This document shows, piece by piece, positions 17,868 through 27,846 of a DNA stretch of 64,000 nt. The DNA is taken from positions 124,001 to 188,000 of the forward strand of contig NZ_FNWL01000004.1 of assembly GCF_900108095.1 (NCBI RefSeq), given 5' to 3'. The notes below the pieces were generated by a model. It saw only the letters and a program-made list of their open reading frames with translations. It had not been told where the DNA came from and did no database searches. The first letter of the stretch is position 1. Each line of letters opens with the position of its first letter. The DNA comes from Natronorubrum sediminis (GTDB lineage Archaea > Halobacteriota > Halobacteria > Halobacteriales > Natrialbaceae). Both the position numbers and the translations under genes were made by a program.

Positions 17868-18374
17868 TCACGCGTTGAGCCGCCAGATTTCGGCGTTGAG
17901 CACGGCGGCGAACGTCACCCACGCGATGTACGGGACGAGCAACGCTCCGGCGCGTCGGTCGACGCGAGCGAACGCGGCGAGCGTCCCCGCAACCAGCACC
18001 CAGAGGACGACGATGATGCCGAAGGCGACCAGCGGCGCCTCGAGCGAGAAGAACGCGGGCGTCCACGTGACGTTGACCACCATCTGGACGGCGAACAGGC
18101 CGAGCGCGAGTCGCCGTCCCGACGAGTCGCTGCGCCAGACGAGCCACAGCGCGATCCCGAGGAGCGTGAAGATGACCGTCCAGGCGACCGAGAACGTGAT
18201 TCCGGGCGGGTAGAACCACGGTTTCTCGAGTTGTTGAAACCAGGCCGTATCGCTCGTCGAGAGGACGCCGGGGAGGCTGCCGATCAGGTTGACGAGGATG
18301 ACGAAGCCGACGGCCTGAAGCAGCGGGTCCCGATCGGGAAGGCGACGTTTGACGCTGGCGAAGTCGGCGACCAT
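17868..18374 (-). CDS. tspO: TspO/MBR family tryptophan-rich membrane protein
   Basis: A 168-residue protein with five membrane helices. The family motif KPWFYPPGITFSVAWTVIFT and the later LFAVQMVVNVTWTPAFFSLE are diagnostic of TspO (translocator protein, CrtK, peripheral benzodiazepine receptor), and the last loop PYIAWVTFAAVLNAEIWRLN carries the conserved Trp, Asn and Trp. TspO proteins bind porphyrins and are involved in tetrapyrrole or oxidative-stress handling in other organisms; the role in haloarchaea is not established. The gene is alone and converges on the MFS gene, with 65 bases between the stops. Confidence 0.93.
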   Translation of the reverse strand: MVADFASVKRRLPDRDPLLQAVGFVILVNLIGSLPGVLSTSDTAWFQQLEKPWFYPPGITFSVAWTVIFTLLGIALWLVWRSDSSGRRLALGLFAVQMVVNVTWTPAFFSLEAPLVAFGIIVVLWVLVAGTLAAFARVDRRAGALLVPYIAWVTFAAVLNAEIWRLNA

Positions 18375-18521
18375 AGTGTGAACACGACCGGCGACCGGAA
18401 AGTGATACGCCCGTCATCAGCAACCTCGACGGAGGCTTCGACGGGGGGAGACGACTGAGGCCGTCAGAGAGAGTGTCCCGATAGAAACACCTATTGTGTT
18501 CGATTAGAATCACATTGGCAG

Positions 18522-20174
18522 ATGAGTCCCGCTTCTCGCGACGCCCTCTACCAGTCGGGACGGCGGCTTCGGACGTACCTGCGTCGACGGATTCGCATCG
18601 ACACGCGATCACTGGCCGTCTTTCGGATCTTCGTCGGCGTCCTGATCGTCGCCGACTTGCTGGCTCGCTCGAGGAATTTCTCGCGATTCTACACGGACGA
18701 CGGCGTCGTCCCGCAGGCACTCGCACAGGAGTTGAGTGCCGACGGCGCGTTCTCGTTCTACCATCTGACGTCGGATCCAACCGTCATCGCTGGATTGTTC
18801 GTCCTGCAGGGGCTGATCGCAATTCAGCTCATCGTCGGCTACAAGACCCGCATCGCGACGATCCTCTCGTTTCTGTTCGTCATCTCGCTCGACCACCACA
18901 ACCCGTTCGTCTTGAGTTACGCTGACACGCTCTTTCGGCTCCTGTTGTTCTGGGCCATCTTCCTCCCGCTCGGGGAACGCTGGTCGGTCGACGCCGTCCA
19001 CGCCGACGGCGAGCGACGGGCACACGTCGCCAACGCCGCCACCGTCTTGATCCTGGCTCAGATGGTCTACATGTACCTCACGAACGGCCTCATCAAGTCC
19101 CAGTCGGACGTCTGGACCAGCGGCGACGCGGCCCCGCTCGTGCTCGGCATCGACGAGATGACGTTCTTCCTCGGGAATACGATCCGGCAGGCACCGATCC
19201 TACTCGAGCTCGGCGGGCGCGTCTGGTTCACCATCCTCCTGTTGTCGTGGCTGCTCGTCGTCCTACCGGCTCGAGCACGGTATCCGCTCGTCGCCCTGTT
19301 CGCCATCGGACACGTCTCGTTTGCCCTCACGGTTCGCATCGGCGCGTTCCCCTACGTCCCGCTCGCGGGGCTCGTGCTCTTCTTACAGGGGGCGTTCTGG
19401 ACGGACCTGAACCGCCTCGGCGAGTACGCGACCGTCGACTCGAGTCGCGTCGCCGGGGCGGTGACGCGGCTCTCGACCCTCGCGGCGGCCGTTCCGGACT
19501 ATCGGCTGACCGCCGAGCGAATTCGGCGTGCACGCGGGGTCGCCTACAGTCTCGCACTCGGCATCGTCGTCGTCTCGCTCCTGTTCGTCGCCGTCGTCAT
19601 GGCGTTCAACGTCGGCACTTCGATAGCCGACACCGAAGCGGATCAGTCGATGGACGAACGCGTCGAGGGAACCGTCGACGAGACGCTGTACGAGACGGCA
19701 GGGGTGAAACAGATCGAATCCACCGCCTCGAGGTTCGGCGTCGATCAGCCCGTTGGCTGGGCCGTCTTCGCCGGGCCGGATCCCAGAACGACGGATCGCT
19801 ACTACGTTTTCCCCGCCGAAACCGAGAGCGGGGAGGTGGTCGACGCCTACAACGAGCGGGAGTTGACCTACGACAGGCCGTACGACGGCGAGTTACAGAA
19901 ACAATACGGCAGCTATCGAGAACGCTTCTACATGAACAGCGTCCGAAACGGCGGTCACCAGAACGACGTGCCCGTCGAGTTTGGCGACGAGATCTGCGAG
20001 CGCTGGAGCGAGGAGCACGACGAGGAACTCGTGCGGATCTCGATGTACGTCGTCGAAGAGGACATCACCCATGACACGATCACCGAACCCGACGACCGCG
20101 AGCAGGAGTTCGACGAGTTCTACCGTCACGGCTGCGGTGACAACGAACCAGCGGAAGTCGACTCGCCGACGTAA
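18522..20174 (+). CDS. HTTM domain membrane protein (paralogue 1)
   Basis: A 550-residue protein of the HTTM (horizontally transferred transmembrane, vitamin-K-dependent gamma-carboxylase-like) family. The first 330 residues hold about eight hydrophobic helices with the family motifs RSLAVFRIFVGVLIVADL, FSFYHLTSDPTVI, SLDHHNPFVLSYADTLFRL and LIKSQSDVWTSGDA, whose Lys and Trp match conserved positions of the family. From about residue 390 a soluble carboxy-terminal domain follows (FGVDQPVGWAVFAGPDPRT, TYDRP, YGSYRERFYMNSVRNGG and a closing YRHGCGDN). The protein closely resembles that at 26187; function is unknown. The start has no clear ribosome site. Confidence 0.82.
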   Translation: MSPASRDALYQSGRRLRTYLRRRIRIDTRSLAVFRIFVGVLIVADLLARSRNFSRFYTDDGVVPQALAQELSADGAFSFYHLTSDPTVIAGLFVLQGLIAIQLIVGYKTRIATILSFLFVISLDHHNPFVLSYADTLFRLLLFWAIFLPLGERWSVDAVHADGERRAHVANAATVLILAQMVYMYLTNGLIKSQSDVWTSGDAAPLVLGIDEMTFFLGNTIRQAPILLELGGRVWFTILLLSWLLVVLPARARYPLVALFAIGHVSFALTVRIGAFPYVPLAGLVLFLQGAFWTDLNRLGEYATVDSSRVAGAVTRLSTLAAAVPDYRLTAERIRRARGVAYSLALGIVVVSLLFVAVVMAFNVGTSIADTEADQSMDERVEGTVDETLYETAGVKQIESTASRFGVDQPVGWAVFAGPDPRTTDRYYVFPAETESGEVVDAYNERELTYDRPYDGELQKQYGSYRERFYMNSVRNGGHQNDVPVEFGDEICERWSEEHDEELVRISMYVVEEDITHDTITEPDDREQEFDEFYRHGCGDNEPAEVDSPT

Positions 20175-20307
20175 GTCGTCTCACTCGCACCATCTACCCA
20201 CCCACACCGTCGATAGTGCCAACTGAAACGGTTTACACACCGACCGCACAGCTATCGTGCGATCGAGTGTCCGCTGACTCGCAGTGGCACCTATACTTTC
20301 ACCCCGG

Positions 20308-20318
20308 TACGAGAACCC
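20308..20318 (+). promoter_or_regulatory. TATA-like element of hef
   Basis: The sequence GAACCCTTATTC, around 20311-20322, lies 26-37 bases before the chosen hef start at 20348, the usual distance for a leaderless transcript, and so supports that start over an in-frame one 44 codons earlier. Confidence 0.45.
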
Positions 20319-20347
20319 TTATTCACCGCGAGGATGAATCACCGGCA

Positions 20348-22816
20348 ATGGCGACAACGGACGAGGGTGCAGAGCCACCATCAATCGAGCACCCCCTCCT
20401 CGAGCCCGATTTTCTCGAGCGGCGACTCTACCAGTTGAAACTCGCGGGGACGGCCGCGAACGGCCACACGCTCGTCTGTCTCCCGACGGGACTCGGGAAG
20501 ACGACGGTCAGCCTGCTCGTGACGGCTCGCAGGCTCGAGGAAGTCGGCGGGAAATCGTTGATGCTCGCACCGACAAAACCGCTCGTCCAGCAACACGCGG
20601 ACTTTTACCGGGAAGCCCTCCAGATCCCAGACGAAGAGATCATCGTCTTCACGGGCGACGTCAGCCCGGACGATCGGGCGGCGACGTGGGAAGAAGCGAC
20701 GATCGTCATGGCCACCCCGCAGGTCATCGAAAACGACCTCGTCGGCAGCCGAATCTCGCTTTCCGACGTGACCCACATCACCTTCGACGAGTGCCACCGC
20801 GCGACCGGCGACTACGCCTACAACTACATCGCAGAACGCTACCATGCCGACGCGAATCAACCCCTCGTGACGGGCATGTCGGCCTCGCCCGGCGGCGACG
20901 AGGAGGCCATCCTCGAGGTCTGTGAGAACCTCGGCATCAGCGAGGTCGAGGTGATGACCGAAGAGGACGCCGACGTCTCCGAATTTACCCACGACACCGA
21001 CGTCGAGTGGGAACGAATCGGCCTCCCCGAGGACGTCCTCGAGATTCGCGACGCGTTGAACGAGGTGATCACGGATCGCCTCGAGAAACTCAAGGAACTC
21101 GGCGTTGCCTCCTCGACCCAACCCGACCAGTCCCAGAAGGACCTCAATCGAATGCGCGCGGAACTCCAGAAGTTGATCAACAACGACCAATCGGAGGGGT
21201 TCAAGGGAATGTCCGTCCACGCGGAGGTGATGAAACTCCGTCAGGCCGTCACGCTCGTCGAAACTCAGAGCGTCGAGGCCGTCCGGCGGTACTTCGATCG
21301 TCAGCGCAATCAAGCCAGATCCTCGGGGGCCTCGAAGGCCAGCCAACGCATGGTTTCGGATCCGCGCGTTCGCGAAGCTATACGACAGGCCGAGCGTTTC
21401 GACGAACTCCACCCCAAGTACCGCAAGACCCGGATGTTACTCGCCGAGACGCTTGGACTCGAGGGCGGCGAGCGCGTCATCGTCTTCACCGAATCTCGAG
21501 ACACGGCAGAGGCCCTGACGGACTTCCTCTCCGAGAGTTTCGACGCGAAGCGATTCGTCGGACAGGGCGACCGAGAGGGGTCGGACGGCATGACCCAGAA
21601 GCAACAACAGGAGGTGTTAGACCAGTTCCGCGGCGGCGAGTTCGAGGTGCTCGTCTCGACTTCCGTCGCCGAGGAGGGACTGGACGTGCCCGAAGTCGAC
21701 CTCGTGTTGTTCTACGAGCCGGTTCCGACGGCGATTCGCTCCATCCAGCGCAAGGGGCGAACGGGCCGCCAGTCCGAGGGCCGGGTCGTCGTCCTCATGG
21801 CCGAAGACACCCGCGACGAGGCGTACTTCTGGATCTCCCGGCGCCGCGAGAAGGAGATGGAGTCCGAACTCCGCGAACTCAAGGGCATGGCCGACACCCT
21901 CGCGGACGAACTCGACGACTCCCAGCAGGCGCTGTCAGACTTCGGCGGCGAAACCGCCGGCAGCGACGGCGCTGACGAACGCGACCCCGACGCAGTCGGC
22001 GACTCTTCCAGTGGAAATGAAGGGGGTTCGACAGCACCAGGATTACAGGACTTTTCGAAGGACGTGAACGACACCGGGGATGGGACAGAGAGCAACGACA
22101 CCGATTCGGAGTCGAACGCTGACGACGTCACAGTCCACGAACCACACGCCGAGGGCGAGACGATCGAAATCGTCGCCGACCAACGCGAGATGGACGCCAA
22201 CATCGCCCGTGACCTCTCGAGACGCGAAGAGATAGATATCCGCCTCGAGACGCTCGAGGTGGGCGACTACGTCTGTTCGGATCGCGTCGTTATCGAGCGA
22301 AAATCGGTGGCCGACTTCGTCGACTCGTTAGTCGGCGGCGAGCGCTCGATCTTCGAGCAGGTCGGCGCGATGGCCAGACACTACTCGCGACCGATCGTCC
22401 TCGTCGAGGGCGAGGGACTGTACGAGCAGCGGGATATTCACCCGAACGCGATTCGGGGCGCGCTCTCGAGTCTGGCCGTCGACTTCGGTGCGAGCGTGCT
22501 CCGGACCGAGAGTGAAGACGAGTCGACCGAACTGCTCGCAGTGCTCGCCGGTCGCGAACAACAAACGTCAGACCGCGAGGTCTCGGTCCACGGCGAGAAA
22601 GGGGCCAAGACGGTCGCCGAACAACAGGAGTACGTCGTCTCCTCGATCGCCGAAATCGGCCCCGTCACGGCCCGTTCGCTGCTCGAGGAGTTCGGCACCG
22701 TCGAAGCGGTGATGATCGCGAGCGAGGACGAGTTACAGGAAGCCGACGGCGTCGGGTCGGTTACGGCCGAGCGGATGCGAGAGGTTATCGGCACCGAGTA
22801 CACGGGATCGAAGTGA
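20348..22816 (+). CDS. hef: Hef helicase/nuclease (FANCM-XPF type)
   Basis: An 822-residue enzyme for stalled forks, uniting a superfamily 2 helicase and an XPF/ERCC4 nuclease. Helicase motifs are LPTGLGKTTVS (Walker A), APTKPLVQQH, TFDECHRA, SASPGG, then the second RecA domain with VIVFTESRDTAEAL and motif VI RSIQRKGRTGRQ. A disordered acidic linker (about residues 540-595) precedes the nuclease, whose active site is VADQRE, GDYVCSDRVVIERKSVADF and the dimerising region. The end holds helix-hairpin-helix repeats (SIAEIGPVTARSLLEEFGTV). The linker DNA carries a 19-base G-string motif at 22009-22027. The intact helicase and nuclease motifs suggest both activities. Confidence 0.95.
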   Translation: MATTDEGAEPPSIEHPLLEPDFLERRLYQLKLAGTAANGHTLVCLPTGLGKTTVSLLVTARRLEEVGGKSLMLAPTKPLVQQHADFYREALQIPDEEIIVFTGDVSPDDRAATWEEATIVMATPQVIENDLVGSRISLSDVTHITFDECHRATGDYAYNYIAERYHADANQPLVTGMSASPGGDEEAILEVCENLGISEVEVMTEEDADVSEFTHDTDVEWERIGLPEDVLEIRDALNEVITDRLEKLKELGVASSTQPDQSQKDLNRMRAELQKLINNDQSEGFKGMSVHAEVMKLRQAVTLVETQSVEAVRRYFDRQRNQARSSGASKASQRMVSDPRVREAIRQAERFDELHPKYRKTRMLLAETLGLEGGERVIVFTESRDTAEALTDFLSESFDAKRFVGQGDREGSDGMTQKQQQEVLDQFRGGEFEVLVSTSVAEEGLDVPEVDLVLFYEPVPTAIRSIQRKGRTGRQSEGRVVVLMAEDTRDEAYFWISRRREKEMESELRELKGMADTLADELDDSQQALSDFGGETAGSDGADERDPDAVGDSSSGNEGGSTAPGLQDFSKDVNDTGDGTESNDTDSESNADDVTVHEPHAEGETIEIVADQREMDANIARDLSRREEIDIRLETLEVGDYVCSDRVVIERKSVADFVDSLVGGERSIFEQVGAMARHYSRPIVLVEGEGLYEQRDIHPNAIRGALSSLAVDFGASVLRTESEDESTELLAVLAGREQQTSDREVSVHGEKGAKTVAEQQEYVVSSIAEIGPVTARSLLEEFGTVEAVMIASEDELQEADGVGSVTAERMREVIGTEYTGSK
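22009..22027 (+). repeat. Origin-box-like G-string motif inside hef linker
   Basis: The 19 bases CAGTGGAAATGAAGGGGGT are identical to those at 34643-34661 in cgi121 and match the core of the origin recognition boxes at 45.3-45.7 kb. In hef the frame reads Ser-Ser-Gly-Asn-Glu-Gly-Gly-Ser in the linker between helicase and nuclease. Confidence 0.7.
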
Positions 22817-22897
22817 GCGCACCGAACCCCACAATCGATAGTCGAAGACACTGAGCGACACCGCCCCAACACACTCACTACGGAACGTTCAGGACGT

Positions 22898-22908
22898 AGT
22901 TATATACC
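22898..22908 (+). promoter_or_regulatory. TATA box before usp leader
   Basis: GTTATATACC at about 22899-22908 is a strong TATA box. The next start codons are an ATG at 22939 (short leader frame) and the usp ATG at 22998, so the usp message probably has a leader of some 60-70 bases. Confidence 0.6.
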
Positions 22909-22938
22909 GGTCGGTCCCGTCAAAATGACGAGAGGATA

Positions 22939-23001
22939 ATGTGTCCCCGCATTGCTGCCGTCGCTCGTGTCCGTGCCGGATTTCGGCGTGATAGTCGATG
23001 A
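22939..23001 (+). CDS. Possible 20-residue leader frame overlapping usp start
   Basis: A frame of 20 codons, MCPRIAAVARVRAGFRRDSR, preceded by a GAGAGG element resembling a ribosome-binding site. Its stop overlaps the usp start codon as ATGA, an arrangement typical of translational coupling. The peptide is basic, unlike normal haloarchaeal proteins, so the peptide itself may not matter. It could be a regulatory upstream frame or chance. Confidence 0.35.
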   Translation: MCPRIAAVARVRAGFRRDSR

Positions 23002-23915
23002 CGACACCGCTCTTCGAACGCGTGTTGGTTCCAATCGCCGAACCGGAAGACGCGAAAGCGACGTGCGAGGCCGTCGTTCCCTACCTCGAGTCGTCGGGAG
23101 AGGTCGTCGTCGTGCACGTCATCGAGAAGACCGAGGGCGGACCCGACAAAGCGCCCAGAGAAGCCAGACAGGCGCAAGCAACAGAGATTTTCGCGCTCGC
23201 TCGTGAGCAATTCGGCGATGCCGGCTACGACGTGGAGACGGAACTTCGATACGGGCCGGACGTCGTCGACGAAATTCTCGCCACTGCGGCGGCCTTCGAC
23301 GTGACCGCGATTGCCTTCACACCCCGCCCAGGGGGTCGCTGGATCAAACTGCTCACCGGAAATCGCGCGAATCGGTTGACGCGAGAGAGCACGTACCCGA
23401 TTTTGATCGTTCCCCACTCCGAAAAAGAAACCCCCGAGATAACCGAGGCTACCGCGGCGACGACTGGCGATACCGACGGAACCGGCTACCGCGTACTCGT
23501 CCCGATCGACGGCACCGAGGAGGCCCTGTCGGCCGTTTCCCACGCCTGTCGCGCCTATCCGACCGCCGACGTGACCTGTCTCTACGTCCACGAGTCGGCG
23601 AGTACCGACGTCTACGCGTCGATGACCGGCGGCGACTCGAGTGGGGTCGACGACGAAGATCGCGAGTGGCAACAAGAAGTGACACAACGCTTCGAAGAAG
23701 CACAGGCCGTGGCCAACGACCACGGCGTCGAACTCGAGACCGTGACGTTCCCCGGGGCCGTTCCCGACGCCATCGTCACGTGCGCGGACGAACTCGGCGT
23801 CGACCTGATCGTCATGGCCACTCGAGGTCGAGAAGGCCTCAAGCAAAAGCTCCTCGGGAGCACCACCGAGACCGTCGTGCGCCGATCACCCGTTCCTGTC
23901 ACCGTCGTCCGATAG
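22998..23915 (+). CDS. Universal stress protein with two UspA domains
   Basis: A 305-residue cytosolic protein composed of two UspA units. The first runs from FERVLVPIAEPEDAKATCEA to about residue 135, ending YPILIVPHSEKET; the second from YRVLVPIDGTEEALSAVSHA to the end, where GVDLIVMATRGREGLKQKLLGSTTE and VVRRSPVPVTVVR form the usual nucleotide-binding loop (G-x-G-x9-G-S/T type). The first unit lacks a clear version of this loop, having TPRPGGRWIKLLTGN instead. Next on the same strand is an antiporter with a Usp-like tail, so the two may work together in salt or pH stress. Confidence 0.88.
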   Translation: MTTPLFERVLVPIAEPEDAKATCEAVVPYLESSGEVVVVHVIEKTEGGPDKAPREARQAQATEIFALAREQFGDAGYDVETELRYGPDVVDEILATAAAFDVTAIAFTPRPGGRWIKLLTGNRANRLTRESTYPILIVPHSEKETPEITEATAATTGDTDGTGYRVLVPIDGTEEALSAVSHACRAYPTADVTCLYVHESASTDVYASMTGGDSSGVDDEDREWQQEVTQRFEEAQAVANDHGVELETVTFPGAVPDAIVTCADELGVDLIVMATRGREGLKQKLLGSTTETVVRRSPVPVTVVR

Positions 23916-23981
23916 CACCGTGAGTAGCCACGGACGCTCGCGGACGAACGTGCATTTCGACTCACTTCCGTGTCGGTATCG

Positions 23982-26126
23982 ATGAACGAACTGTGCCCTC
24001 CGTCGCTGGTGAGTACGCATTCGGTGGTGGCTACGGACGGCGTCCGTCTCGAAGGATACGAGACGCTGTTGTCGACGGGTCCATCACTGACGCCGCCGTT
24101 CGACGATCCCGTCCTCATCTTCGGGCTCGCGATGGTGATCTTCCTCGTCGCCCCGCTCGTCCTCGAGCGCTATCGACTGCCGGGGATCATCGGGATCATC
24201 CTGATCGGTGCGGCGATCGGCCCCAACGGCGCGCACTTACTCGAACGAGACGCCACGATCGAGTTGCTCGGCGAGGTCGGCCTGATCTACCTGATGTTCA
24301 TCGCGGGCCTCGAGATTAACCTCACGCAGTTTCTCGAGTACAAGGATCGAAGCATCGTCTTCGGATTGCTGTCGTTCGTGATTCCACAGGCGGTCGGAAC
24401 GGTCGTCGGCGTCTCGTTGCTCGGATTGGAGCTTCCGGCGGCACTGTTGTTCGCCGCCATTTTCTCCTCGCACACGCTGCTCGCGTATCCGGTCGTCAAC
24501 CGACTCGGCATCGCGAACGACGAAGCGATGACCGCGACGATCGGCGGCACTATTCTGACGGACACGCTCGCGTTGCTCGTGCTCGCGATCGTCATCGCCG
24601 GCGTCGACGGGACGCTCGACGCCGCGTTCTGGACACAGCTGTCGGTCGGATTGACGCTGTTTTTCATCGGCGTCTGGGTACTCGTCCCTCGACTCGGTCG
24701 CTGGTTCTTTCGCATCCACAGCGAGGAGAGTTACTTCGAGTTTCTGTTCGTCATGGCCGTGTTGTTCATCTGTGCGTTTCTCGCCGAACTCGTCGGCGTC
24801 GAGCACATCATCGGGGCGTTCCTCGCCGGATTGACGCTCAACCGACTAATCCCAGAGTCGGGAACGCTGATGAATCGCATCGAGTTCGTCGGCAACGCGC
24901 TCTTCATCCCCTTCTTCCTCCTCTCGGTGGGGATGCTCGTCAACGTCGGCGTCGTGCTCGAGGGAGTCGACACGCTCGCACTCGCCGGTTCGCTTCTCGT
25001 CATGGTCTTCGTCACGAAATACGTCGCAGCGTGGGCCGCCGGCCGCGTCTACGGCTACGATCGGGATCAAGTCCTCGGGATGTTCGGCCTCTCCGTGGGG
25101 CAGGCCGCCGCTGCACTCGCGATCGTCCAGATCGGGTTCGACGCAGGCGTTCCGGGATTCGGCCAGGACATGATCAACGCCGTCGTCGTGATGATCCTCG
25201 TCGTGAGTCTGTTCAGTCCCGCGCTGGTCGAACGGGCCGGTGTCGCACTCGTCCGTGCTCGCGACCACGAAGCGTACGATCCAGGCGAGACGTCACAACG
25301 GATCCTCGTTCCCATCTCGAGAGAAACTGAATACGCGGAGTCGCTACTCGATCTCGCCGTCACGATCCGTAACGAACGCGCACACGAGCCGATTCACACG
25401 GTCACGGTGGTCCGCCCGGAACAGCGATCGCGGACCACGGCGAACGTCGCCGACGTCGAAACGCGTCTCGAGGACCTCGAGGCGTACACCGCCGGTGCCG
25501 AAGTTCCGATCGAACCCCACACTCGAGTCAACCACAACATTGCTTCGGGCATCGTTCGCTCGAGCGTCGAGAACCGGATTACGACGCTCGTCGTCGGCTG
25601 GGACGGGCAGAAAGCACGGACGCAGCAGGTGTTCGGCCACATCATCGATCAGGTGCTCGATCGAACCACGGAGTTGACGCTGGTCGGTCGACTCAGGGAG
25701 CCACTCAACACGACCCAGCGGATCGTCCTCGTGCTCCCGCCGGATATCCACCACAACGACGGGTTCTCCGAGTCGGTGCACACGGTGAAACGTATCTCGG
25801 CGCAAACCGGAGCCCCGATTCACGGCCTCGTCGTCGACGGAAATCCGAGCCACTTCGATCGAGTGACAACGCGCCTCGAGCCACCGACGTCGGCGACGTT
25901 CCACGCGGTCGACGGCTGGAACGAGTTGTTCGAAGAACTCCGCGACGAGACGCGATCGGACGACTTCCTCGTCTGCGTGAGCGCCCGGCGAAACGAAGTC
26001 GGCTGGCACAGCGAGTTACGGACCCTCCCGAACCGACTCGCAAGAGTGACAGATGCAAATTTCGTCGTGATGTACCCGGCGACGGAAGAACGAGCAGACG
26101 ACAGGCAGTTCCTCAGATTCCCCTGA
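23982..26126 (+). CDS. CPA2-type cation/proton antiporter with carboxy-terminal Usp-like domain
   Basis: A 714-residue protein. The first 400 residues hold about twelve helices of the monovalent cation:proton antiporter-2 (KefB/NapA-like) family, with [20 protein letters not shown], the [20 protein letters not shown] segment, [20 protein letters not shown] and the later [20 protein letters not shown]. The remaining 290 residues are soluble, start at about [20 protein letters not shown], and resemble Usp/adenine nucleotide-binding domains. It would exchange Na+ or K+ for protons and be gated by the cytosolic part. The start at 23982 was preferred over a GTG four codons earlier. It follows usp by 66 bases and is likely co-expressed. 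Confidence 0.88.
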   Translation: MNELCPPSLVSTHSVVATDGVRLEGYETLLSTGPSLTPPFDDPVLIFGLAMVIFLVAPLVLERYRLPGIIGIILIGAAIGPNGAHLLERDATIELLGEVGLIYLMFIAGLEINLTQFLEYKDRSIVFGLLSFVIPQAVGTVVGVSLLGLELPAALLFAAIFSSHTLLAYPVVNRLGIANDEAMTATIGGTILTDTLALLVLAIVIAGVDGTLDAAFWTQLSVGLTLFFIGVWVLVPRLGRWFFRIHSEESYFEFLFVMAVLFICAFLAELVGVEHIIGAFLAGLTLNRLIPESGTLMNRIEFVGNALFIPFFLLSVGMLVNVGVVLEGVDTLALAGSLLVMVFVTKYVAAWAAGRVYGYDRDQVLGMFGLSVGQAAAALAIVQIGFDAGVPGFGQDMINAVVVMILVVSLFSPALVERAGVALVRARDHEAYDPGETSQRILVPISRETEYAESLLDLAVTIRNERAHEPIHTVTVVRPEQRSRTTANVADVETRLEDLEAYTAGAEVPIEPHTRVNHNIASGIVRSSVENRITTLVVGWDGQKARTQQVFGHIIDQVLDRTTELTLVGRLREPLNTTQRIVLVLPPDIHHNDGFSESVHTVKRISAQTGAPIHGLVVDGNPSHFDRVTTRLEPPTSATFHAVDGWNELFEELRDETRSDDFLVCVSARRNEVGWHSELRTLPNRLARVTDANFVVMYPATEERADDRQFLRFP

Positions 26127-26186
26127 ACGAGGTATTGTCACCCCGAGATCAGTTTCGACCGAAATGATTATTTCGATAACATCGGC

Positions 26187-27788
26187 ATGTGTGAGCACAT
26201 GGAGCGTCCCGTGCGGTCGCAACTCGAGACAGGGGCCCATCGAGTGCGACGGAACCTCGCAGACTCCGTTCGGATCGATACGCGGACGCTCGTGGTCTTT
26301 CGCGTCTTCGTCGGCCTCCTCATCATCGCCGACGTGTTCCTTCGCTCGCGAAACCTTTCCTTTTACTACACCGAGGACGGCGTCGTCCCCCAATCGATCG
26401 CGATGGAGTTGAGCGCAGATAACGCGTTCTCGTTCTATCACCTGACGACCGATCCGACGGTTATCGCCGCGCTGATGGGACTGCAAGTGCTGATCGCGAT
26501 TCAGCTGATCGTCGGCTACAAGACGCGTCTAGCGATGGTCCTCTCGTTCCTGTTCGTCGTCTCCTTAGATCACCACAACCCACTCGTCTTGAGCTACGCC
26601 GACACGCTCTTTCGGCTCCTGTTGTTCTGGGCCATCTTCCTCCCCCTCGGGGAACGCTGGTCGGTCGACGCCGTTCACGCCGACCGCGGGCCACGGGAGT
26701 CGGTCGCCGGTATCGCCTCCGCGTTGATCCTCTCGCAGATGGTGTACATGTACTTCCTCAACTGGTATCACAAGTCCCAGAGCGACCTGTGGACCGGCGG
26801 GGAGGCGACGCCGCTCGTCATGGGCCTCGACGACATGACCTTTCTCCTGACACCGTACATCCGGCAGTTCCCGGCGTTGCTCGAGTTGGGAACCCACCTC
26901 TGGTACTACATGCTCATGTTCTCCTGGCTGCTCATCGTCCTCGTCGGCCGGAAACGCATGTTCCTCGTCGCGCTGTTCGTCGGCGGGCACGTCTCGTTCA
27001 TCCTCACGGTCCGTATCGGCGCGTTCCCCTACGTCGCGATCGCCGGCCTGTTGTTGTTCCTCCAGGCGCAGTTCTGGACCGATCTGAAGCGAGTCGCCGA
27101 CCTTCTCGACGTCGACAGGTCTCGTCTCACCCGAACCAGACGAACGCTCGCCTCACACGCCGCGTCCGTGCCGAATCCGTGTCTCTCGAGTCCGTCCCTC
27201 GATCGGTTCCGGGGCAACGTCCACAGCGTCTTCCTCGGCATCGTCGTCGGCTCGCTCGTGTTGCTCTCGATCCTGTCGTACGTGCCCGTGGTCTCCGTCA
27301 TCGACGGCAACTCACCGCCCGAACAACAGGTCGACGATATCGCCTCGAGTTTCGGCGTCGACCAACCCGAGTGGAGCGTGTTCGCCCCCGAACCGCGGAC
27401 GACGGACCGATACTACGTCTTCCCGGCAGTGACCGAGGATGGCGAGTACATCGACGCCTACAACGAACGGGAGCTGACGTACGAACGGCCGTCCGACGAA
27501 CTCCAGACCCAATACGACACGTATCGCGAACGCTTCTACATGAACAGCGTCCGCAGCAGCGGGCTAAACGACAACGAGGTGCCAACGGCGCTCGCCGAAC
27601 ACCTCTGTTCGACGTGGGAAGACGATCACGGCGAAGAACTGACGCACATCAACATGTACGTCGTCAGCGAAGACATCACCTACGAGACCATCGACGACCA
27701 CGACGAGCGAGACAGGAACACGACGCACCTCTACGAACACGGCTGTGGCGACAACGAACCGAAAGAGATCCAGCCACCCGAGCTGTAG
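26187..27788 (+). CDS. HTTM domain membrane protein (paralogue 2)
   Basis: A 533-residue paralogue of the protein at 18522, with the same plan: cytoplasmic amino terminus, eight or so helices with RTLVVFRVFVGLLIIADVFL, FSFYHLTTDPTVIAALM, SLDHHNPLVLSYADTLFRLL and WYHKSQSDLWTGGEATP, and a soluble carboxy-terminal domain with FGVDQPEWSVFAPEPRTTD, YDTYRERFYMNSVRSSG and a closing YEHGCGDNEPK. One 84-base DNA segment is nearly identical in the two genes (see findings). A TATA-like AATGATTATTTCG lies about 25 bases upstream of the ATG. The function, possibly lipid or protein modification at the membrane as in the gamma-carboxylase relative, is unproven. Confidence 0.82.
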   Translation: MCEHMERPVRSQLETGAHRVRRNLADSVRIDTRTLVVFRVFVGLLIIADVFLRSRNLSFYYTEDGVVPQSIAMELSADNAFSFYHLTTDPTVIAALMGLQVLIAIQLIVGYKTRLAMVLSFLFVVSLDHHNPLVLSYADTLFRLLLFWAIFLPLGERWSVDAVHADRGPRESVAGIASALILSQMVYMYFLNWYHKSQSDLWTGGEATPLVMGLDDMTFLLTPYIRQFPALLELGTHLWYYMLMFSWLLIVLVGRKRMFLVALFVGGHVSFILTVRIGAFPYVAIAGLLLFLQAQFWTDLKRVADLLDVDRSRLTRTRRTLASHAASVPNPCLSSPSLDRFRGNVHSVFLGIVVGSLVLLSILSYVPVVSVIDGNSPPEQQVDDIASSFGVDQPEWSVFAPEPRTTDRYYVFPAVTEDGEYIDAYNERELTYERPSDELQTQYDTYRERFYMNSVRSSGLNDNEVPTALAEHLCSTWEDDHGEELTHINMYVVSEDITYETIDDHDERDRNTTHLYEHGCGDNEPKEIQPPEL

Positions 27789-27846
27789 CGTGGGTCGCTC
27801 TCGAGTCCGAACTTCGTTCTCAACCCGTATCGAACCCGTTTCAGCC

